A DNA stretch of 64,000 bases, taken from assembly GCA_963830385.1 (NCBI GenBank), contig CAWHMD010000005.1, forward strand, positions 1,984,001 to 2,048,000, in the 5' to 3' direction. The position numbers and the translations under genes were made by a program. Of the stretch, positions 55,926 to 64,000 are shown piece by piece. How positions within the stretch are numbered: position 1 is the stretch's first letter; the number at the start of each line of letters is the position of its first letter. Under the pieces are notes generated by a model. That model was not told the DNA's origin. It saw nothing but the letters and a program-made list of their open reading frames with translations, and searched no databases. This DNA is from Bog-532 sp963830385. GTDB lineage: Bacteria > Actinomycetota > Actinomycetes > Streptosporangiales > Streptosporangiaceae.

Positions 55926-58046
55926 TCAGACATGGTCCGGTCCCGGAGCCGTCTCCAGCAGGACCTTTACGTCCCAGGGACCCAGCGTGAGCCGGCCAGT
56001 GGCAGCCAGCTCCTTGCCACTCAGCACGTCCGTCACCCGCACCGGCACATGCAAGCCAACGTCCTCCCAGGACCAGTTAAGGATGAATCGCAGGCGCTGA
56101 CCGTAGCGGTTCCGGGCACTGGTGGAGGTGACCGGCGCGGGCGGGTCCAGCCACGGGTCACCGGCAGCCGCGGGGCTGGCCCATGCGGCCAGAGCCGCCG
56201 CCAGCGGCCGGTTGGGCACCGTCCCCACGTAAGTGGCGCGGCCCGCCCCGCAGCGGTGCGTAGTGATGACCGGCCATCGGCCGAAGTGGGGATGACAGTA
56301 GTGGACCAGTGCCTCGGCGCCAGCGAGTTCCAGCCCGTCGGCCCAGCCCGTGGCGCGCGCTTCGCCGGGAACATGAAGCGGGCTGCCGGCGGCCGCCGTG
56401 ACGGGAAGTTCGCCGGTAAGGTTGCTGTACTCCCCGTACGTGACGCCCGCCGCGTCGCTCAGGCTGGCAGGGGCGACCTCGGGGCGCGCTCGGGCTTCGG
56501 TGTCGCCATAGCCTGTCCGTATACCGATGACGAGGTGACCCCCAGCCTGGGCGTACGCCGACAACTGGTGGAGCACGTCATCCCCGGCGACATAGAGCCC
56601 GGCAGCGAAAAGCACGGGGAAGTGCTCTACCAGCTCCTCAGCTCCCATGCCGGATAGCTGGCCGGTATGCAGGATGCGCACCTGCTGCCGGGCGTCGAGC
56701 GCACCGTCGTAGAAGCTGCGGAAGATCCGTTCGTAGGATCCGCTGTCCGGCGATCCTGACCGGCCGGCCAGCGGCGGCGCGAACTGCATCGCCCATTTGC
56801 TGGGAAGCGAATAGACCATGGCGACGTCGGCGTCGGGTTCGAGATCCGCCACCAGGTCACCGGCCTTGGCCAATTCGCTGCCGATGCGGGATATCTCGTG
56901 GTAGATCCGCCCCGGTTTGAGGCTGTGGGGAAGGACACCTCCCCAGTAGGTCTCGGCGCCGAAGTGGAGGGTGTGCCAGTGCCAGTACTCGACGGCACGG
57001 GCTCCCCGGGAGATCAGGGCCCACGCGGCCTGACGCAATTGCCCGTCGTACGGCGGGTAATTCATCGATGACCCGCCGATCGAGGTCGCGCCGGTCTCGG
57101 TCACCAGGAACGGGGACTGCCGCGATGAGAAGGCGCGATCAGCCCCGAAATAGAGCGACGGCACTCCGGTCGAGGCCCAGCCCTGGGAGCTCCCCGCGGG
57201 TACCGGTTCCCCGGCCCGGGCCAGGCCGTCCTGCATGGCGTAGTACAGATTGGCGGCGGTGATGTCGAGCGCCGCGGCCAGCTGGTCGTCTTCCACCGCC
57301 GGGCGGGAGTAGGCGATGCAGGTGGTAACGAACTGGCCGGCACTTGTGTACTGGCGGGCGATCCCGGCCTGCCAGCTGATGAACTCGGAGGTGAGGTCAG
57401 CCTGGAAGCGCCGCCACGCCAGGTCGTATTGCGGGAACGTGTTCCCGTCGGGTTTCCACAGGTCGGCCCAGGTCGAGAGCCGGTGGGACCAGTAGGTGAG
57501 ACCCCACGCTTTGTTGAGGTGATCGACTTCCCCGTACCGCCTTCTCAGTTCGTCTACGAATCGCTCGAAGACACCGCGATTGCAGAACAGCTCGAGCCCG
57601 GGTTCGTTGTCCACCTGGACCCCGATCACGGCGGGGTGGCTCGCGTACCGGCCCAGGATGGCCCGGATCACCCGCTCTGCGTGGAAGAGAAAGGCGGGGT
57701 GCGTGTAGTCAATCTCTTGACGGGCACCCCAGGGCACAGCGACCCCGGTGGTCCGCTCGGCGGCGATCTCGGGGTAACGCCGCGCCAGCCATGGCGGGAC
57801 CGCGTATGTGGGGGTCCCAAGGATGACCGAGATGCCGCGCTGCTTGGCCCCGTCAACGACAGGCTGGAGCCAGTCGAGGTCGAACGCTCCGTCGCTCGGC
57901 TCCCAGGTCGACCACACCGATTCGCCCACCCGGATGACCGACATGTCCGCGGCGGCCATGAGATCAAGGTCCGCGTCCAGCCGGTTCGACAGCTGATATT
58001 CATGGTAATAGGCGGCCCCGAATAGCACCCTGGGTGGGAGTGACAA
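55926..58046 (-). CDS. Beta-galactosidase-like, GH42 (second)
   Basis: 706 aa, divergent from the first GH42. Barrel start VLFGAAYYHEYQLSNRLDADLDLMAAADMSVIRVGESVWSTWEP; acid/base Glu148 in GVQVDNEPGLE; nucleophile Glu317 in PFLVTETGATS. It lacks the Cys cluster, as do some GH42 subgroups. Start: the frame opens at TTG 58064, but CAGGAGA is 6 bases before a second TTG at 58046, which is therefore the likely start. Follows the MalG-type permease gene by 19 bases. Substrate may differ from the first GH42 (for example beta-1,3/1,4-galactan or galactosyl side-chain fragments). Confidence 0.9.
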   Translation of the reverse strand: MSLPPRVLFGAAYYHEYQLSNRLDADLDLMAAADMSVIRVGESVWSTWEPSDGAFDLDWLQPVVDGAKQRGISVILGTPTYAVPPWLARRYPEIAAERTTGVAVPWGARQEIDYTHPAFLFHAERVIRAILGRYASHPAVIGVQVDNEPGLELFCNRGVFERFVDELRRRYGEVDHLNKAWGLTYWSHRLSTWADLWKPDGNTFPQYDLAWRRFQADLTSEFISWQAGIARQYTSAGQFVTTCIAYSRPAVEDDQLAAALDITAANLYYAMQDGLARAGEPVPAGSSQGWASTGVPSLYFGADRAFSSRQSPFLVTETGATSIGGSSMNYPPYDGQLRQAAWALISRGARAVEYWHWHTLHFGAETYWGGVLPHSLKPGRIYHEISRIGSELAKAGDLVADLEPDADVAMVYSLPSKWAMQFAPPLAGRSGSPDSGSYERIFRSFYDGALDARQQVRILHTGQLSGMGAEELVEHFPVLFAAGLYVAGDDVLHQLSAYAQAGGHLVIGIRTGYGDTEARARPEVAPASLSDAAGVTYGEYSNLTGELPVTAAAGSPLHVPGEARATGWADGLELAGAEALVHYCHPHFGRWPVITTHRCGAGRATYVGTVPNRPLAAALAAWASPAAAGDPWLDPPAPVTSTSARNRYGQRLRFILNWSWEDVGLHVPVRVTDVLSGKELAATGRLTLGPWDVKVLLETAPGPDHV

Positions 58047-58065
58047 AGATGTCTCCTGTCGCAAT

Positions 58066-59004
58066 TTACTCCTTGACTGCTCCCTCGGTGAGGCCGCCCT
58101 GCCAGAAACGCTGCAGCACGATCATTGCTATGGCCAGCGGTATCACCGAGACAAAGGCGCCGCCGATGGTCGTCTGCAGCAGTTCCGGCACCCGGATCGA
58201 GCCAGCCTGCCACGTCGTGAGGCCCAGGGTGATCGGGTAAAGCGTGTTGCTGGACAGCATCACCAGCGGCAGGAAATAGTTGTTCCAGATTCCGACGAAT
58301 TGGAAAAGGAAGACTGTGACCAGTACCGGGGTGAGAAGGCGCAGCACGACGCGGAAAAAGATCCGCACCTCACCGGCACCGTCAATTCGGGCGGCTTCGA
58401 GCACAGTATCGGGTACGGCGGCCTCGGCGTAGATGCGAGACAAATACACGCCGAACGGGCTGACCAGGCTCGGGATAAGCACGGCCCAGTACGTATTGGT
58501 CAGGTTCACCGAGGCGAAGAGCTGATACATGGGGAGAGCCAGTGCCGTACCCGGCACGAGCACGCCGGCCAGCACGAGGTTGAACAGCGCCCGCCTGCCC
58601 CGGAATTCGTACTTGGCCAGCACATAGCCGGCGGCCGCCGCGAAAAGCGTGGCGAGGACGGCCCCCACGCCAGCGTAGAGGATCGTGTTGACCAGCCAGC
58701 GGGTATAGATGTGGCCGTCGTAGGTGAAGACCTGCGACATGTTGCTCAGGAACTGCGGATTGCTGAACAGGAACCCGGGGCTGCCGTAGATGCTGGCCAC
58801 TGACTTGGTGCTGGCCACGATCAGCCAGTAGACGGGAACCAGAAAGTAGACGGCGGCGACGGCCAGGACGGCGACCACGACAATACGAGTCGGCCGGCTC
58901 GGGGTGATCGCGGTGTCACGGTTCCGCCTGCGCGGGCCGGGCCGGGCCGCGGAGACCGGGCTGCGGACGGACGCCGGCGCTGACGGACGGGTGACGGCGC
59001 TCAC
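58066..59004 (-). CDS. Sugar ABC transporter permease (MalG type), galactoside importer
   Basis: 312 aa. Pro/Arg-rich cytoplasmic N-terminus, first span IVVVAVLAVAAVYFLVPVYWLIVAS, and EAA motif TVLEAARIDGAGEVRIFFRVVLRLL. C-terminus MIVLQRFWQGGLTEGAVKE is the standard MalG ending. The start overlaps the MalF-type gene's stop (ATGA). Confidence 0.93.
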   Translation of the reverse strand: MSAVTRPSAPASVRSPVSAARPGPRRRNRDTAITPSRPTRIVVVAVLAVAAVYFLVPVYWLIVASTKSVASIYGSPGFLFSNPQFLSNMSQVFTYDGHIYTRWLVNTILYAGVGAVLATLFAAAAGYVLAKYEFRGRRALFNLVLAGVLVPGTALALPMYQLFASVNLTNTYWAVLIPSLVSPFGVYLSRIYAEAAVPDTVLEAARIDGAGEVRIFFRVVLRLLTPVLVTVFLFQFVGIWNNYFLPLVMLSSNTLYPITLGLTTWQAGSIRVPELLQTTIGGAFVSVIPLAIAMIVLQRFWQGGLTEGAVKE

Positions 59005-59891
59005 TTGGTCCTCCTGGTCACGAGGCTGAGGAAGCCGAAGGACAAGACGGCGGCCACCACGGCGAGAATGACCGCCTCGGCTGAGGCCAGATTGATGTTG
59101 TTATCCGTGAATGCCTGGTTGTAAGCGCTGATATTCGGCGTATAGCTGCTGGTGATGTAGGGGCTGTACGTGGTCAGCACTTGCGGCTCGTTGAACAACT
59201 GCAGCGTCCCGATGATCGAGAACACCACGGTCAGGATGAGCGCCGGCCTGATGAGCGGAAGACGGATGTGCCAGTTGGTCTTCCATAGGCCGGCGCCATC
59301 CGCCCGGGCGGCCTCGATCAGGTCACCGGGGATCGCCTTGAGCTGGGCGATGATGATCAGCATGTTATAGCCGGCGAACTCCCATACCACGATGTTGGCG
59401 ATGGACCAGAGAACCTCGCGGTAGCCGAGGAAGTTGACGTTGATGCCCATGTCGTTCAGCAGCGCGACGATCGGGCTGATACCCGGGACGTAGAGGAAGC
59501 CCCAGAGAATTGACGCGATCACCCCCGGGACTCCATACGGCAGGAAGAACGTGGCCCGGAAGAACGACGCCCATCGCCGGGACAGCATCTCCAGCAGGAA
59601 CGCCAGCACGGTCGCCAGGACGATCATGACCGGCACCTCCACGATGCCGAATAGGAGGACCCTGCCGTAGCTGGCCAGGAACTCGGGTTCGTGCAGGGCC
59701 AGGAAGTAGTTGCTCAGGCCGGCGAATACGGTTTGGCTGCTGCCGAACCCGAGGTAGCCGCCGTGCACCGTTTTCAGCAGGCTGTTGTACACCGCATCCA
59801 GAATCGGCGCGACGAAGGCGACGAGAAACAGGAGGAAGAAGGGCGCCGCCAAGATGACGGTGGCGCGTCGTTGCTGACGGGGGAGGGCCAT
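59001..59891 (-). CDS. Sugar ABC transporter permease (MalF type), galactoside importer
   Basis: 296 aa. First span VILAAPFFLLFLVAFVAPILDAVYNSLL; EAA motif DLIEAARADGAGLWKTNWHIRLPLIRP. ATG 59891 has GGAAGGA ~10 bases upstream; an in-frame TTG at 59900 is too close to that site. It follows the binding-protein gene by ~47 bases. No ATPase gene here either. Confidence 0.92.
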   Translation of the reverse strand: MALPRQQRRATVILAAPFFLLFLVAFVAPILDAVYNSLLKTVHGGYLGFGSSQTVFAGLSNYFLALHEPEFLASYGRVLLFGIVEVPVMIVLATVLAFLLEMLSRRWASFFRATFFLPYGVPGVIASILWGFLYVPGISPIVALLNDMGINVNFLGYREVLWSIANIVVWEFAGYNMLIIIAQLKAIPGDLIEAARADGAGLWKTNWHIRLPLIRPALILTVVFSIIGTLQLFNEPQVLTTYSPYITSSYTPNISAYNQAFTDNNINLASAEAVILAVVAAVLSFGFLSLVTRRTK

Positions 59892-59938
59892 TCCGCGCAA
59901 TCCTTCCTATCCCAGCCCGGTGATTCGCCGGCTAGCTC

Positions 59939-61336
59939 TCAGGCGGCGCGCACCTTCAGGTTTTTGGCTTGCATGTCTTCGACGGCCAGGGCCTGGACGT
60001 GGGCCAGGGCACTTTCGAGCGACCCGTTACTGGCGATGGCGGCGCTGAACGCGTCGTTCATGTGTTCGATCATGGCGTCATTGGTAGGCAGGAAACGCCA
60101 GTTGTTGTTGATATGAGCGTCGGCCACGTCGAAGGCCTTGTTGTACACCGCTCCGCCGAAGAACTTGCTTTTCTGGGACAGCACCGTCTGGCCGAACGCC
60201 CCGCGAAGGGCTGGCCAGCCGCTGCCCAGGAGGAATGTGGCGTTCACGGCGCTGGTATTGGTCGAAAACCAGTGGGCGAACTCCATCGCCTGGGTGGGGT
60301 ACCGGCTGCCCTGAAGCACTGCGACCGATGAGCCACCCCAGTTGGCCGCCGTCTGCGCCCCCGGCGTCCACTGCGGCATACCCGCTGTCCGCCACTTGCC
60401 CGCGGTGTTGGGCGCGTTGTCCTCGATGAGGGCGTCATACCAGTCGGCACTGACGTAGCAAGCCAGCGTGCCGTCCTGCATCTGCTTGTACCAGGCGCTG
60501 GTGCCGTCGTTCTCGATCATGACGAGATCGTCGCGGATGAGCCTGTCCCAGAACGCGGCCACCTTACGGGTCTGTGGGTTGTCGATGTCGACGATCCACG
60601 TGTCACCGTCGGTCTTGACCCATTCACCGCCGGCCTGCCAGGCAAGTCCTTCGAACCAGGCGGCGTTGCTGGGCGGGAACGAATGCAGGTAGGAGCTGGG
60701 CGCCCGCTGGCGCACTCGCCGCGCCGCCGTCTCGAACTCCGCCCAGGTGGCGGGCGGCGTGATGCCCCACTCCCGGAAAAGATCCTCGCGGTAGAACGTG
60801 GCTATCGGGCCAGATGCCCACGGAACCATGTACATCCCGTCGCCGAAGACACCCTGCTGCCACTGCCAGTCGACGTAGTCCTTCCGGTAGCGCTCCACCC
60901 CGTAGGGGCTGAGATTCGTCAGCCCCTGGACGAGCATGAACGACGGGATCTCCTGATACTCGACGTGGGCTAGGTCAGGGGCGTTGCCGGCGCGAAGCGC
61001 CGAGTACATCTTCTGGTATCCGCCAGAACTTCCCGCCGGGATGACCTGCAGGCTGACCTGGATGTCCGGGTGCTGCTTGTTCCACTGGCTGACGACCGAT
61101 TGCACCGGAAGCCACGTCCAGAAGGTCAGGCTGACCTGCTGGCCGGCCCGGACCGGGGACTGCGCCGATAGACGCGCGGACGAGGCAGGCATCCCGCATC
61201 CGGATACGATTCCGGCCCCCAGCGCCCCTAGTATCCCTCCGGTGCCCCACCGCAGCAGCTGGCGGCGGGTGACTCCTCTGTCGGGAACTGTCCGTAGCGC
61301 GGGCCGACTGACTCTCGCTGCAGGTGCCTGGCCCAT
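59939..61336 (-). CDS. Extracellular sugar-binding lipoprotein of the galactoside ABC importer (Tat-type signal)
   Basis: 465 aa. The signal contains a twin-Arg motif TRRQLLRWG, hydrophobic GGILGALGAGIVSG and lipobox IVSGC (Cys ~47), so it is probably a Tat-exported lipoprotein. Mature family-1 binding protein: LTFWTWLPVQSVVSQWNKQHPDIQVSLQVI ... YGVERYRKDYVDWQWQQGVFGDGMYMVPWASGPIATFYRED. First gene of the minus-strand galactoside operon; divergent from the galactonate dehydratase gene. Confidence 0.93.
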   Translation of the reverse strand: MGQAPAARVSRPALRTVPDRGVTRRQLLRWGTGGILGALGAGIVSGCGMPASSARLSAQSPVRAGQQVSLTFWTWLPVQSVVSQWNKQHPDIQVSLQVIPAGSSGGYQKMYSALRAGNAPDLAHVEYQEIPSFMLVQGLTNLSPYGVERYRKDYVDWQWQQGVFGDGMYMVPWASGPIATFYREDLFREWGITPPATWAEFETAARRVRQRAPSSYLHSFPPSNAAWFEGLAWQAGGEWVKTDGDTWIVDIDNPQTRKVAAFWDRLIRDDLVMIENDGTSAWYKQMQDGTLACYVSADWYDALIEDNAPNTAGKWRTAGMPQWTPGAQTAANWGGSSVAVLQGSRYPTQAMEFAHWFSTNTSAVNATFLLGSGWPALRGAFGQTVLSQKSKFFGGAVYNKAFDVADAHINNNWRFLPTNDAMIEHMNDAFSAAIASNGSLESALAHVQALAVEDMQAKNLKVRAA

Positions 61337-61372
61337 GATGGGAGCCCCCTTGATCTGGCGCTCACAATGGCG

Positions 61373-61438
61373 AAATCACGTCCGTGACTGCCCTGCTCAG
61401 GACCCGGCAAACCTGACGTCATGCTTGAAACGTGATTT
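61373..61438. promoter_or_regulatory. Candidate operator elements in the divergent galactoside control region
   Basis: The 226-base region between the binding-protein gene and galactonate dehydratase has a 9-bp inverted repeat, AAATCACGT (61373-61381) and ACGTGATTT (61430-61438), centres 57 bp apart (about 5.5 helical turns). An 8-bp palindrome TGACGTCA (61414-61421) lies between them. No regulator gene is adjacent. -35/-10 boxes could not be chosen with confidence. Confidence 0.4.
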
Positions 61439-61562
61439 TGGCCGCATTGGCGGTATATCTGCCGAATAGCGCCGCGCACGCCCGCATAGGGCACGATGTG
61501 CCACCGGAACGGTCCTGGACCTCCCGGCGAGCCGGCGAGCCAGGTCGTGACGGGAGCTGGTA

Positions 61563-62729
61563 GTGATCAAAGTGACCGGGGTGAAAACCGTCGTCGTGCA
61601 CGCCGGCCTGCGCAACTGGGTCTTTGTAAAAGTCACCACGGACGTGCCGGGCCTGGTGGGCTGGGGCGAGGCAACCCTCGAGTGGAAGACCCGTGCGGTC
61701 GTCGGGGCGGTGCAGGACCTTGAGGCGCTGGTCGCCGGCGCGGATGCGCTGCGTACCGAGCATCTCTGGCAACTCCTCCGGCGGGGCCACTTCTTCCGCG
61801 GTGGCGCCGTGGGAATGAGCGCCGTCTCAGGGATCGACCAGGCACTGTGGGACATCAAGGCGAAGCACCTCGGCGTCCCGTGCTGGCAGCTATTGGGCGG
61901 GATGGTGCGGCACTCCGTCCGCATGTATGACCATCTCGGTGGGGGCGACGCTGCGATCACCTACGGTCCCGCGACCGGGGAACGGTTCGCCGAGGCGGCA
62001 CGCCAGAGCGTTGCCGACGGCTTCACCGCGCTGAAGATACTGGCTGTCCCGATGGGCGGGCCGATGCCTGGCGGCCCCCAGATCCGCGAGGCGGCCGCCC
62101 TCCTCAGTGCTGTCCGGGAGACGGTCGGCGACGACGTCGACATCATGGTCGACCTCCATGGCCGGACCAACGCCACGGCGGCGGTCCAGTATGGTCAAGC
62201 CCTGGCCGAGTTCCGCCCATGGTTCTTCGAAGAGCCCTGCCAGCCAGGCAACATCGCAGAAATGGCCGAGGTGGCCGCACGACTGCCCTTCCCCGTGGCC
62301 ACCGGAGAACGCCTGATAGAAGTGCAGGAGTTCCGTGACCATCTCGCCGCGCGGGCCTGCGCGGTGCTGCAACCCGACGTCTGCCACGTGGGCGGCCCGA
62401 GCGCGCTGCGCAGGATCGCCGCGATCGCGGAGAGCCATCAGGTACCGCTCGCACCGCACAACCCACTCGGGCCCGTATCGACCGCGGTCAACCAGCACCT
62501 CGGGTTTGCCACGCCCAACTTCCTGATCCAGGAGGTGATGCGCGGCGACGTCCCCTGGCGCGACGAGGTGTGCCCGGGCAGCCTGCCTATCGCGGGTGGT
62601 CATGTCACGATTCCCGGGACGCCCGGATGGGGCGTAGAAGTTGACGAGGCGGCGGCCAGGCGCTACCCCTACCAGCCGGAACCTCCGCTCGACCTGGCGC
62701 AGCCGGACGGGTCGGTCGCCGACTGGTGA
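61563..62729 (+). CDS. dgoD: D-galactonate dehydratase-like enolase-superfamily enzyme
   Basis: 388 aa, normal DgoD length. N-terminus IKVTGVKTVVVHAGLRNWVFVKVTTDVPGLVGWGEATLEWKTRAV closely follows DgoD. Then GHFFRGGAVGMSAVSGIDQALWDIKAKHLGVPCWQLLGG; metal ligands in MVDLHGRTN (D-x-H), WFFEEPCQPGN, ATGERL, and strand-7 APHNPLGPVSTA with the catalytic His. It dehydrates D-galactonate to 2-keto-3-deoxygalactonate. Starts at GTG 61563 with GGGAG ~8 bases upstream. Divergent from the galactoside importer/GH42 operon, which supports galactonate as substrate. Confidence 0.88.
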   Translation: MIKVTGVKTVVVHAGLRNWVFVKVTTDVPGLVGWGEATLEWKTRAVVGAVQDLEALVAGADALRTEHLWQLLRRGHFFRGGAVGMSAVSGIDQALWDIKAKHLGVPCWQLLGGMVRHSVRMYDHLGGGDAAITYGPATGERFAEAARQSVADGFTALKILAVPMGGPMPGGPQIREAAALLSAVRETVGDDVDIMVDLHGRTNATAAVQYGQALAEFRPWFFEEPCQPGNIAEMAEVAARLPFPVATGERLIEVQEFRDHLAARACAVLQPDVCHVGGPSALRRIAAIAESHQVPLAPHNPLGPVSTAVNQHLGFATPNFLIQEVMRGDVPWRDEVCPGSLPIAGGHVTIPGTPGWGVEVDEAAARRYPYQPEPPLDLAQPDGSVADW

Positions 62730-62768
62730 TGCCCGGCCAGACCAGCCGGCGAGCTAGGAAGGATTCTG

Positions 62769-62879
62769 ATGCTGTCCGTAGCGGGCCATTACCGCAGACA
62801 CCGGGCCGGCTCTGCCGGCTCAGCCCGCCGGGCCGGTCCCCGGGATGGGTGGGTGCGGCGCGGTGCGGGGTCCAGATGA
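62769..62879 (+). CDS. Possible 36-aa leader peptide or decayed gene start upstream of the SDR
   Basis: AAGGA lies 5 bases before ATG 62769, the best ribosome site between dgoD and the SDR. The frame (MLSVAGHYRRHRAGSAGSARR...) is Arg-rich and stops at TGA 62877-62879, overlapping the SDR ATG. The composition does not look like a folded protein. It may couple translation to the SDR, or be the stump of a deleted gene. Confidence 0.3.
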   Translation: MLSVAGHYRRHRAGSAGSARRAGPRDGWVRRGAGSR

Positions 62880-63643
62880 GCGGCCACCGGGCCGGGGACC
62901 GCCCCGGCCCGCTGTCGGGCTGCGTGACCGTGGTCACCGGCGCTGGACGCGGCATCGGGGAAGCGATAGCGGCCGTCGCGAGCCGCCAAGGCGGCCGGGT
63001 GGCGGCCGTCGACCTGTCCTTCCCGGCCCCCTGCCGCGGCGCGGACCTCGAACTGGTCTGCGACGTCACCGACGAGGCCGCGGTCGCGGCTGCCGTCGCC
63101 CAGGTCGAAGACCGGCTCGGCCCGGTGCAGGCGCTTGTCAACAATGCTGGGCGCAACTCCTACGCTGACCCGATTCGCATGACCGAACAGGAGTGGGATT
63201 CGGTCTTCGCCGTCGACCTCAAAGGCGCGTGGCTCGTGGCCAAGCATGTACTTCCGCAGATGATCGGCGCCGGCGCCGGGGCGATTGTCAACATTGCCTC
63301 TATACACGCCCAACTGACTCAGCGTGGCATGTTCCCGTATGCAGCCGCGAAATCTGGCCTGACCGGCCTGACGCGGAGCATGGCCCTTGATATGGCTCCG
63401 CACGGAATCCGCGTGAACGCCGTCAGTCCTGGCTACGTTCATACGCCGCTGCTCGATGACTATCTGGCGCGCAGCGATGAGCCGGGGCTGTTCGAGGGGA
63501 TCCTGGCCAGGCAGCCACTTGGCCGCCTGGCGCAACCTGAGGAAATCGCCGAAGTCGTCTGTTTCCTCCTATCGCCCGCCGCGTCCTTTGTCACTGGCTC
63601 GGTATGGCCGGTCGACGGCGGCCTCGGCGCTCGCTTCGCATGA
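62876..63643 (+). CDS. SDR-family dehydrogenase, candidate galactose/aldose 1-dehydrogenase
   Basis: 255 aa, classical SDR. TGAGRGIGEAIAAV (NAD binding), NNAGRNSYADP, catalytic Ser in NIASIHAQ and YAAAKSGLTGL with Tyr/Lys, and the C-terminal ASFVTGSVWPVDGG. ATG 62876 overlaps the stop of the 36-aa frame; a GTG at 62726 overlapping the dgoD stop is also in frame, but the added 50 residues look non-coding. Placed after dgoD, it could oxidise galactose to galactonolactone, or act on a deoxy-keto acid. The family alone does not fix the substrate. Confidence 0.85.
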   Translation: MSGHRAGDRPGPLSGCVTVVTGAGRGIGEAIAAVASRQGGRVAAVDLSFPAPCRGADLELVCDVTDEAAVAAAVAQVEDRLGPVQALVNNAGRNSYADPIRMTEQEWDSVFAVDLKGAWLVAKHVLPQMIGAGAGAIVNIASIHAQLTQRGMFPYAAAKSGLTGLTRSMALDMAPHGIRVNAVSPGYVHTPLLDDYLARSDEPGLFEGILARQPLGRLAQPEEIAEVVCFLLSPAASFVTGSVWPVDGGLGARFA

Positions 63644-63652
63644 CGATCGCAC

Positions 63653-63685
63653 GCCAGCGGTCCGGCTCCAGACCGGACCGCTGGC
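63653..63685 (+). terminator. Strong hairpin terminator after the SDR gene
   Basis: Perfect 13-bp inverted repeat GCCAGCGGTCCGG / CCGGACCGCTGGC with a 7-base loop, 9 bases after the stop codon. No T-run follows, as is common for terminators in high-G+C actinobacteria. It ends the dgoD-SDR transcript. Confidence 0.75.
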
Positions 63686-64000
63686 ACCGATCAGCGCTGG
63701 AAACCTTGGACTCCGTCGTGATTTGCCGACGCCACGTTGTGGGACCTTTTCGCTCATGCCGCGGTGCGGCCTGCCGGGTCGGCAGGTACTTGGTCTGCAG
63801 CAGTCGGGGCGGCGGTCTACGGAAGCGCTCTCGCGGATCTTGGCCGGCCATGTGGTTTTCCGGCGTCCGGGCGGTGGGTTCACCATCACCGGTGGCTCAG
63901 GCGGGGTTGCTGCGGTGGCGGTGTGCCGCTTGCTGGAACGCGTTGGTAGTCTGCACGGCTCGCCCGATCGCGCCGGGGGCGGTGACGGCCGTCATCTCCG
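63686..64000. other. Right-edge stretch, no gene assigned
   Basis: A plus-strand frame from ATG 63756 stays open to the window end (it includes HVVFRRPGGGFTITGGSGGVAAVAVCRLLE), and a short minus-strand frame starts near 63996. Neither has a convincing ribosome site or family match. Coding status cannot be decided without sequence to the right. Confidence 0.35.

Noticed and set aside
62726..62875. N-terminal 50-residue extension of the SDR from GTG 62726
   Set aside because: The residues are Pro/Arg/Gly-rich and unlike any SDR N-terminus. The Rossmann strand begins shortly after ATG 62876.

Overview
The window is about 70% G+C, with GTG/TTG starts, 4-base ATGA/GTGA gene overlaps, F420/LLM-type oxidoreductases, PadR-HAAS pairs and Tat/lipoprotein sugar-binding proteins. 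This points to a large-genome soil actinobacterium, probably a filamentous actinomycete. No species can be named from the sequence. There are no rRNAs, CRISPR arrays or complete insertion sequences. The only tRNA sequence is a 3'-half fragment of tRNA-Thr.

Layout. 1-3 kb: the end of a molybdenum hydroxylase operon (large subunit tail, 2Fe-2S and FAD subunits), a leaderless PadR repressor with its HAAS-domain membrane partner, and a small unknown protein. 3-8.5 kb: one very large single-chain biotin-dependent acyl-CoA carboxylase. 8.6-18.1 kb: a sugar/oxidoreductase neighbourhood showing heavy decay, with three in-frame or near-frame internal deletions, one 5'-deleted gene and two single-base frameshifts, between intact genes for an esterase, an LLM oxidoreductase, an enolase-superfamily dehydratase, a GntR regulator and a P450. 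18.1-20.6 kb: an asparagine-synthase-like amidotransferase paired with an M15-like zinc peptidase. 20.7-22.9 kb: a secreted GH76 mannanase with a promoter/operator. 23-33.1 kb: an operon for L-fucosides (two GH29 fucosidases, ABC importer, L-fucose dehydrogenase, lactonase, L-fuconate dehydratase, GntR regulator). 33.3-34.3 kb: a LysR remnant and a lower-G+C DHFR-like gene. 34.5-38.5 kb: an XRE-STAND-WD40 protein with 14 WD40 repeats. 39.2-43.7 kb: PfkB kinase, GH65 phosphorylase and a beta-phosphoglucomutase-like HAD. 43.8-45.7 kb: divergent SDR/LysR pair. 45.8-47.8 kb: sugar dehydrogenase and lactonase. 47.9-53.4 kb: an unusual five-gene co-oriented cluster (flavoprotein, small barrel protein, DUF4331, DyP peroxidase, crotonase). 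53.4 kb: the tRNA-Thr fragment. 53.8-63.7 kb: a galactoside locus (two GH42 beta-galactosidases, ABC importer, and divergent galactonate dehydratase and SDR).

How it fits together. The fucose and galactose loci both use non-phosphorylating oxidative routes: glycosidase, sugar dehydrogenase, lactonase, acid dehydratase. The dehydrogenase/lactonase pair near 46 kb could supply steps absent from the galactoside locus. Fucosidases and galactosidases together would suit fucosylated galactosyl side chains of plant polysaccharides; that is inference. The last steps (2-keto-3-deoxy-acid dehydrogenase, kinase, aldolase) are not obvious here. The least expected parts are the DyP/DUF4331 cluster, the repeat-rich STAND protein and the 8.6-18 kb decay zone.
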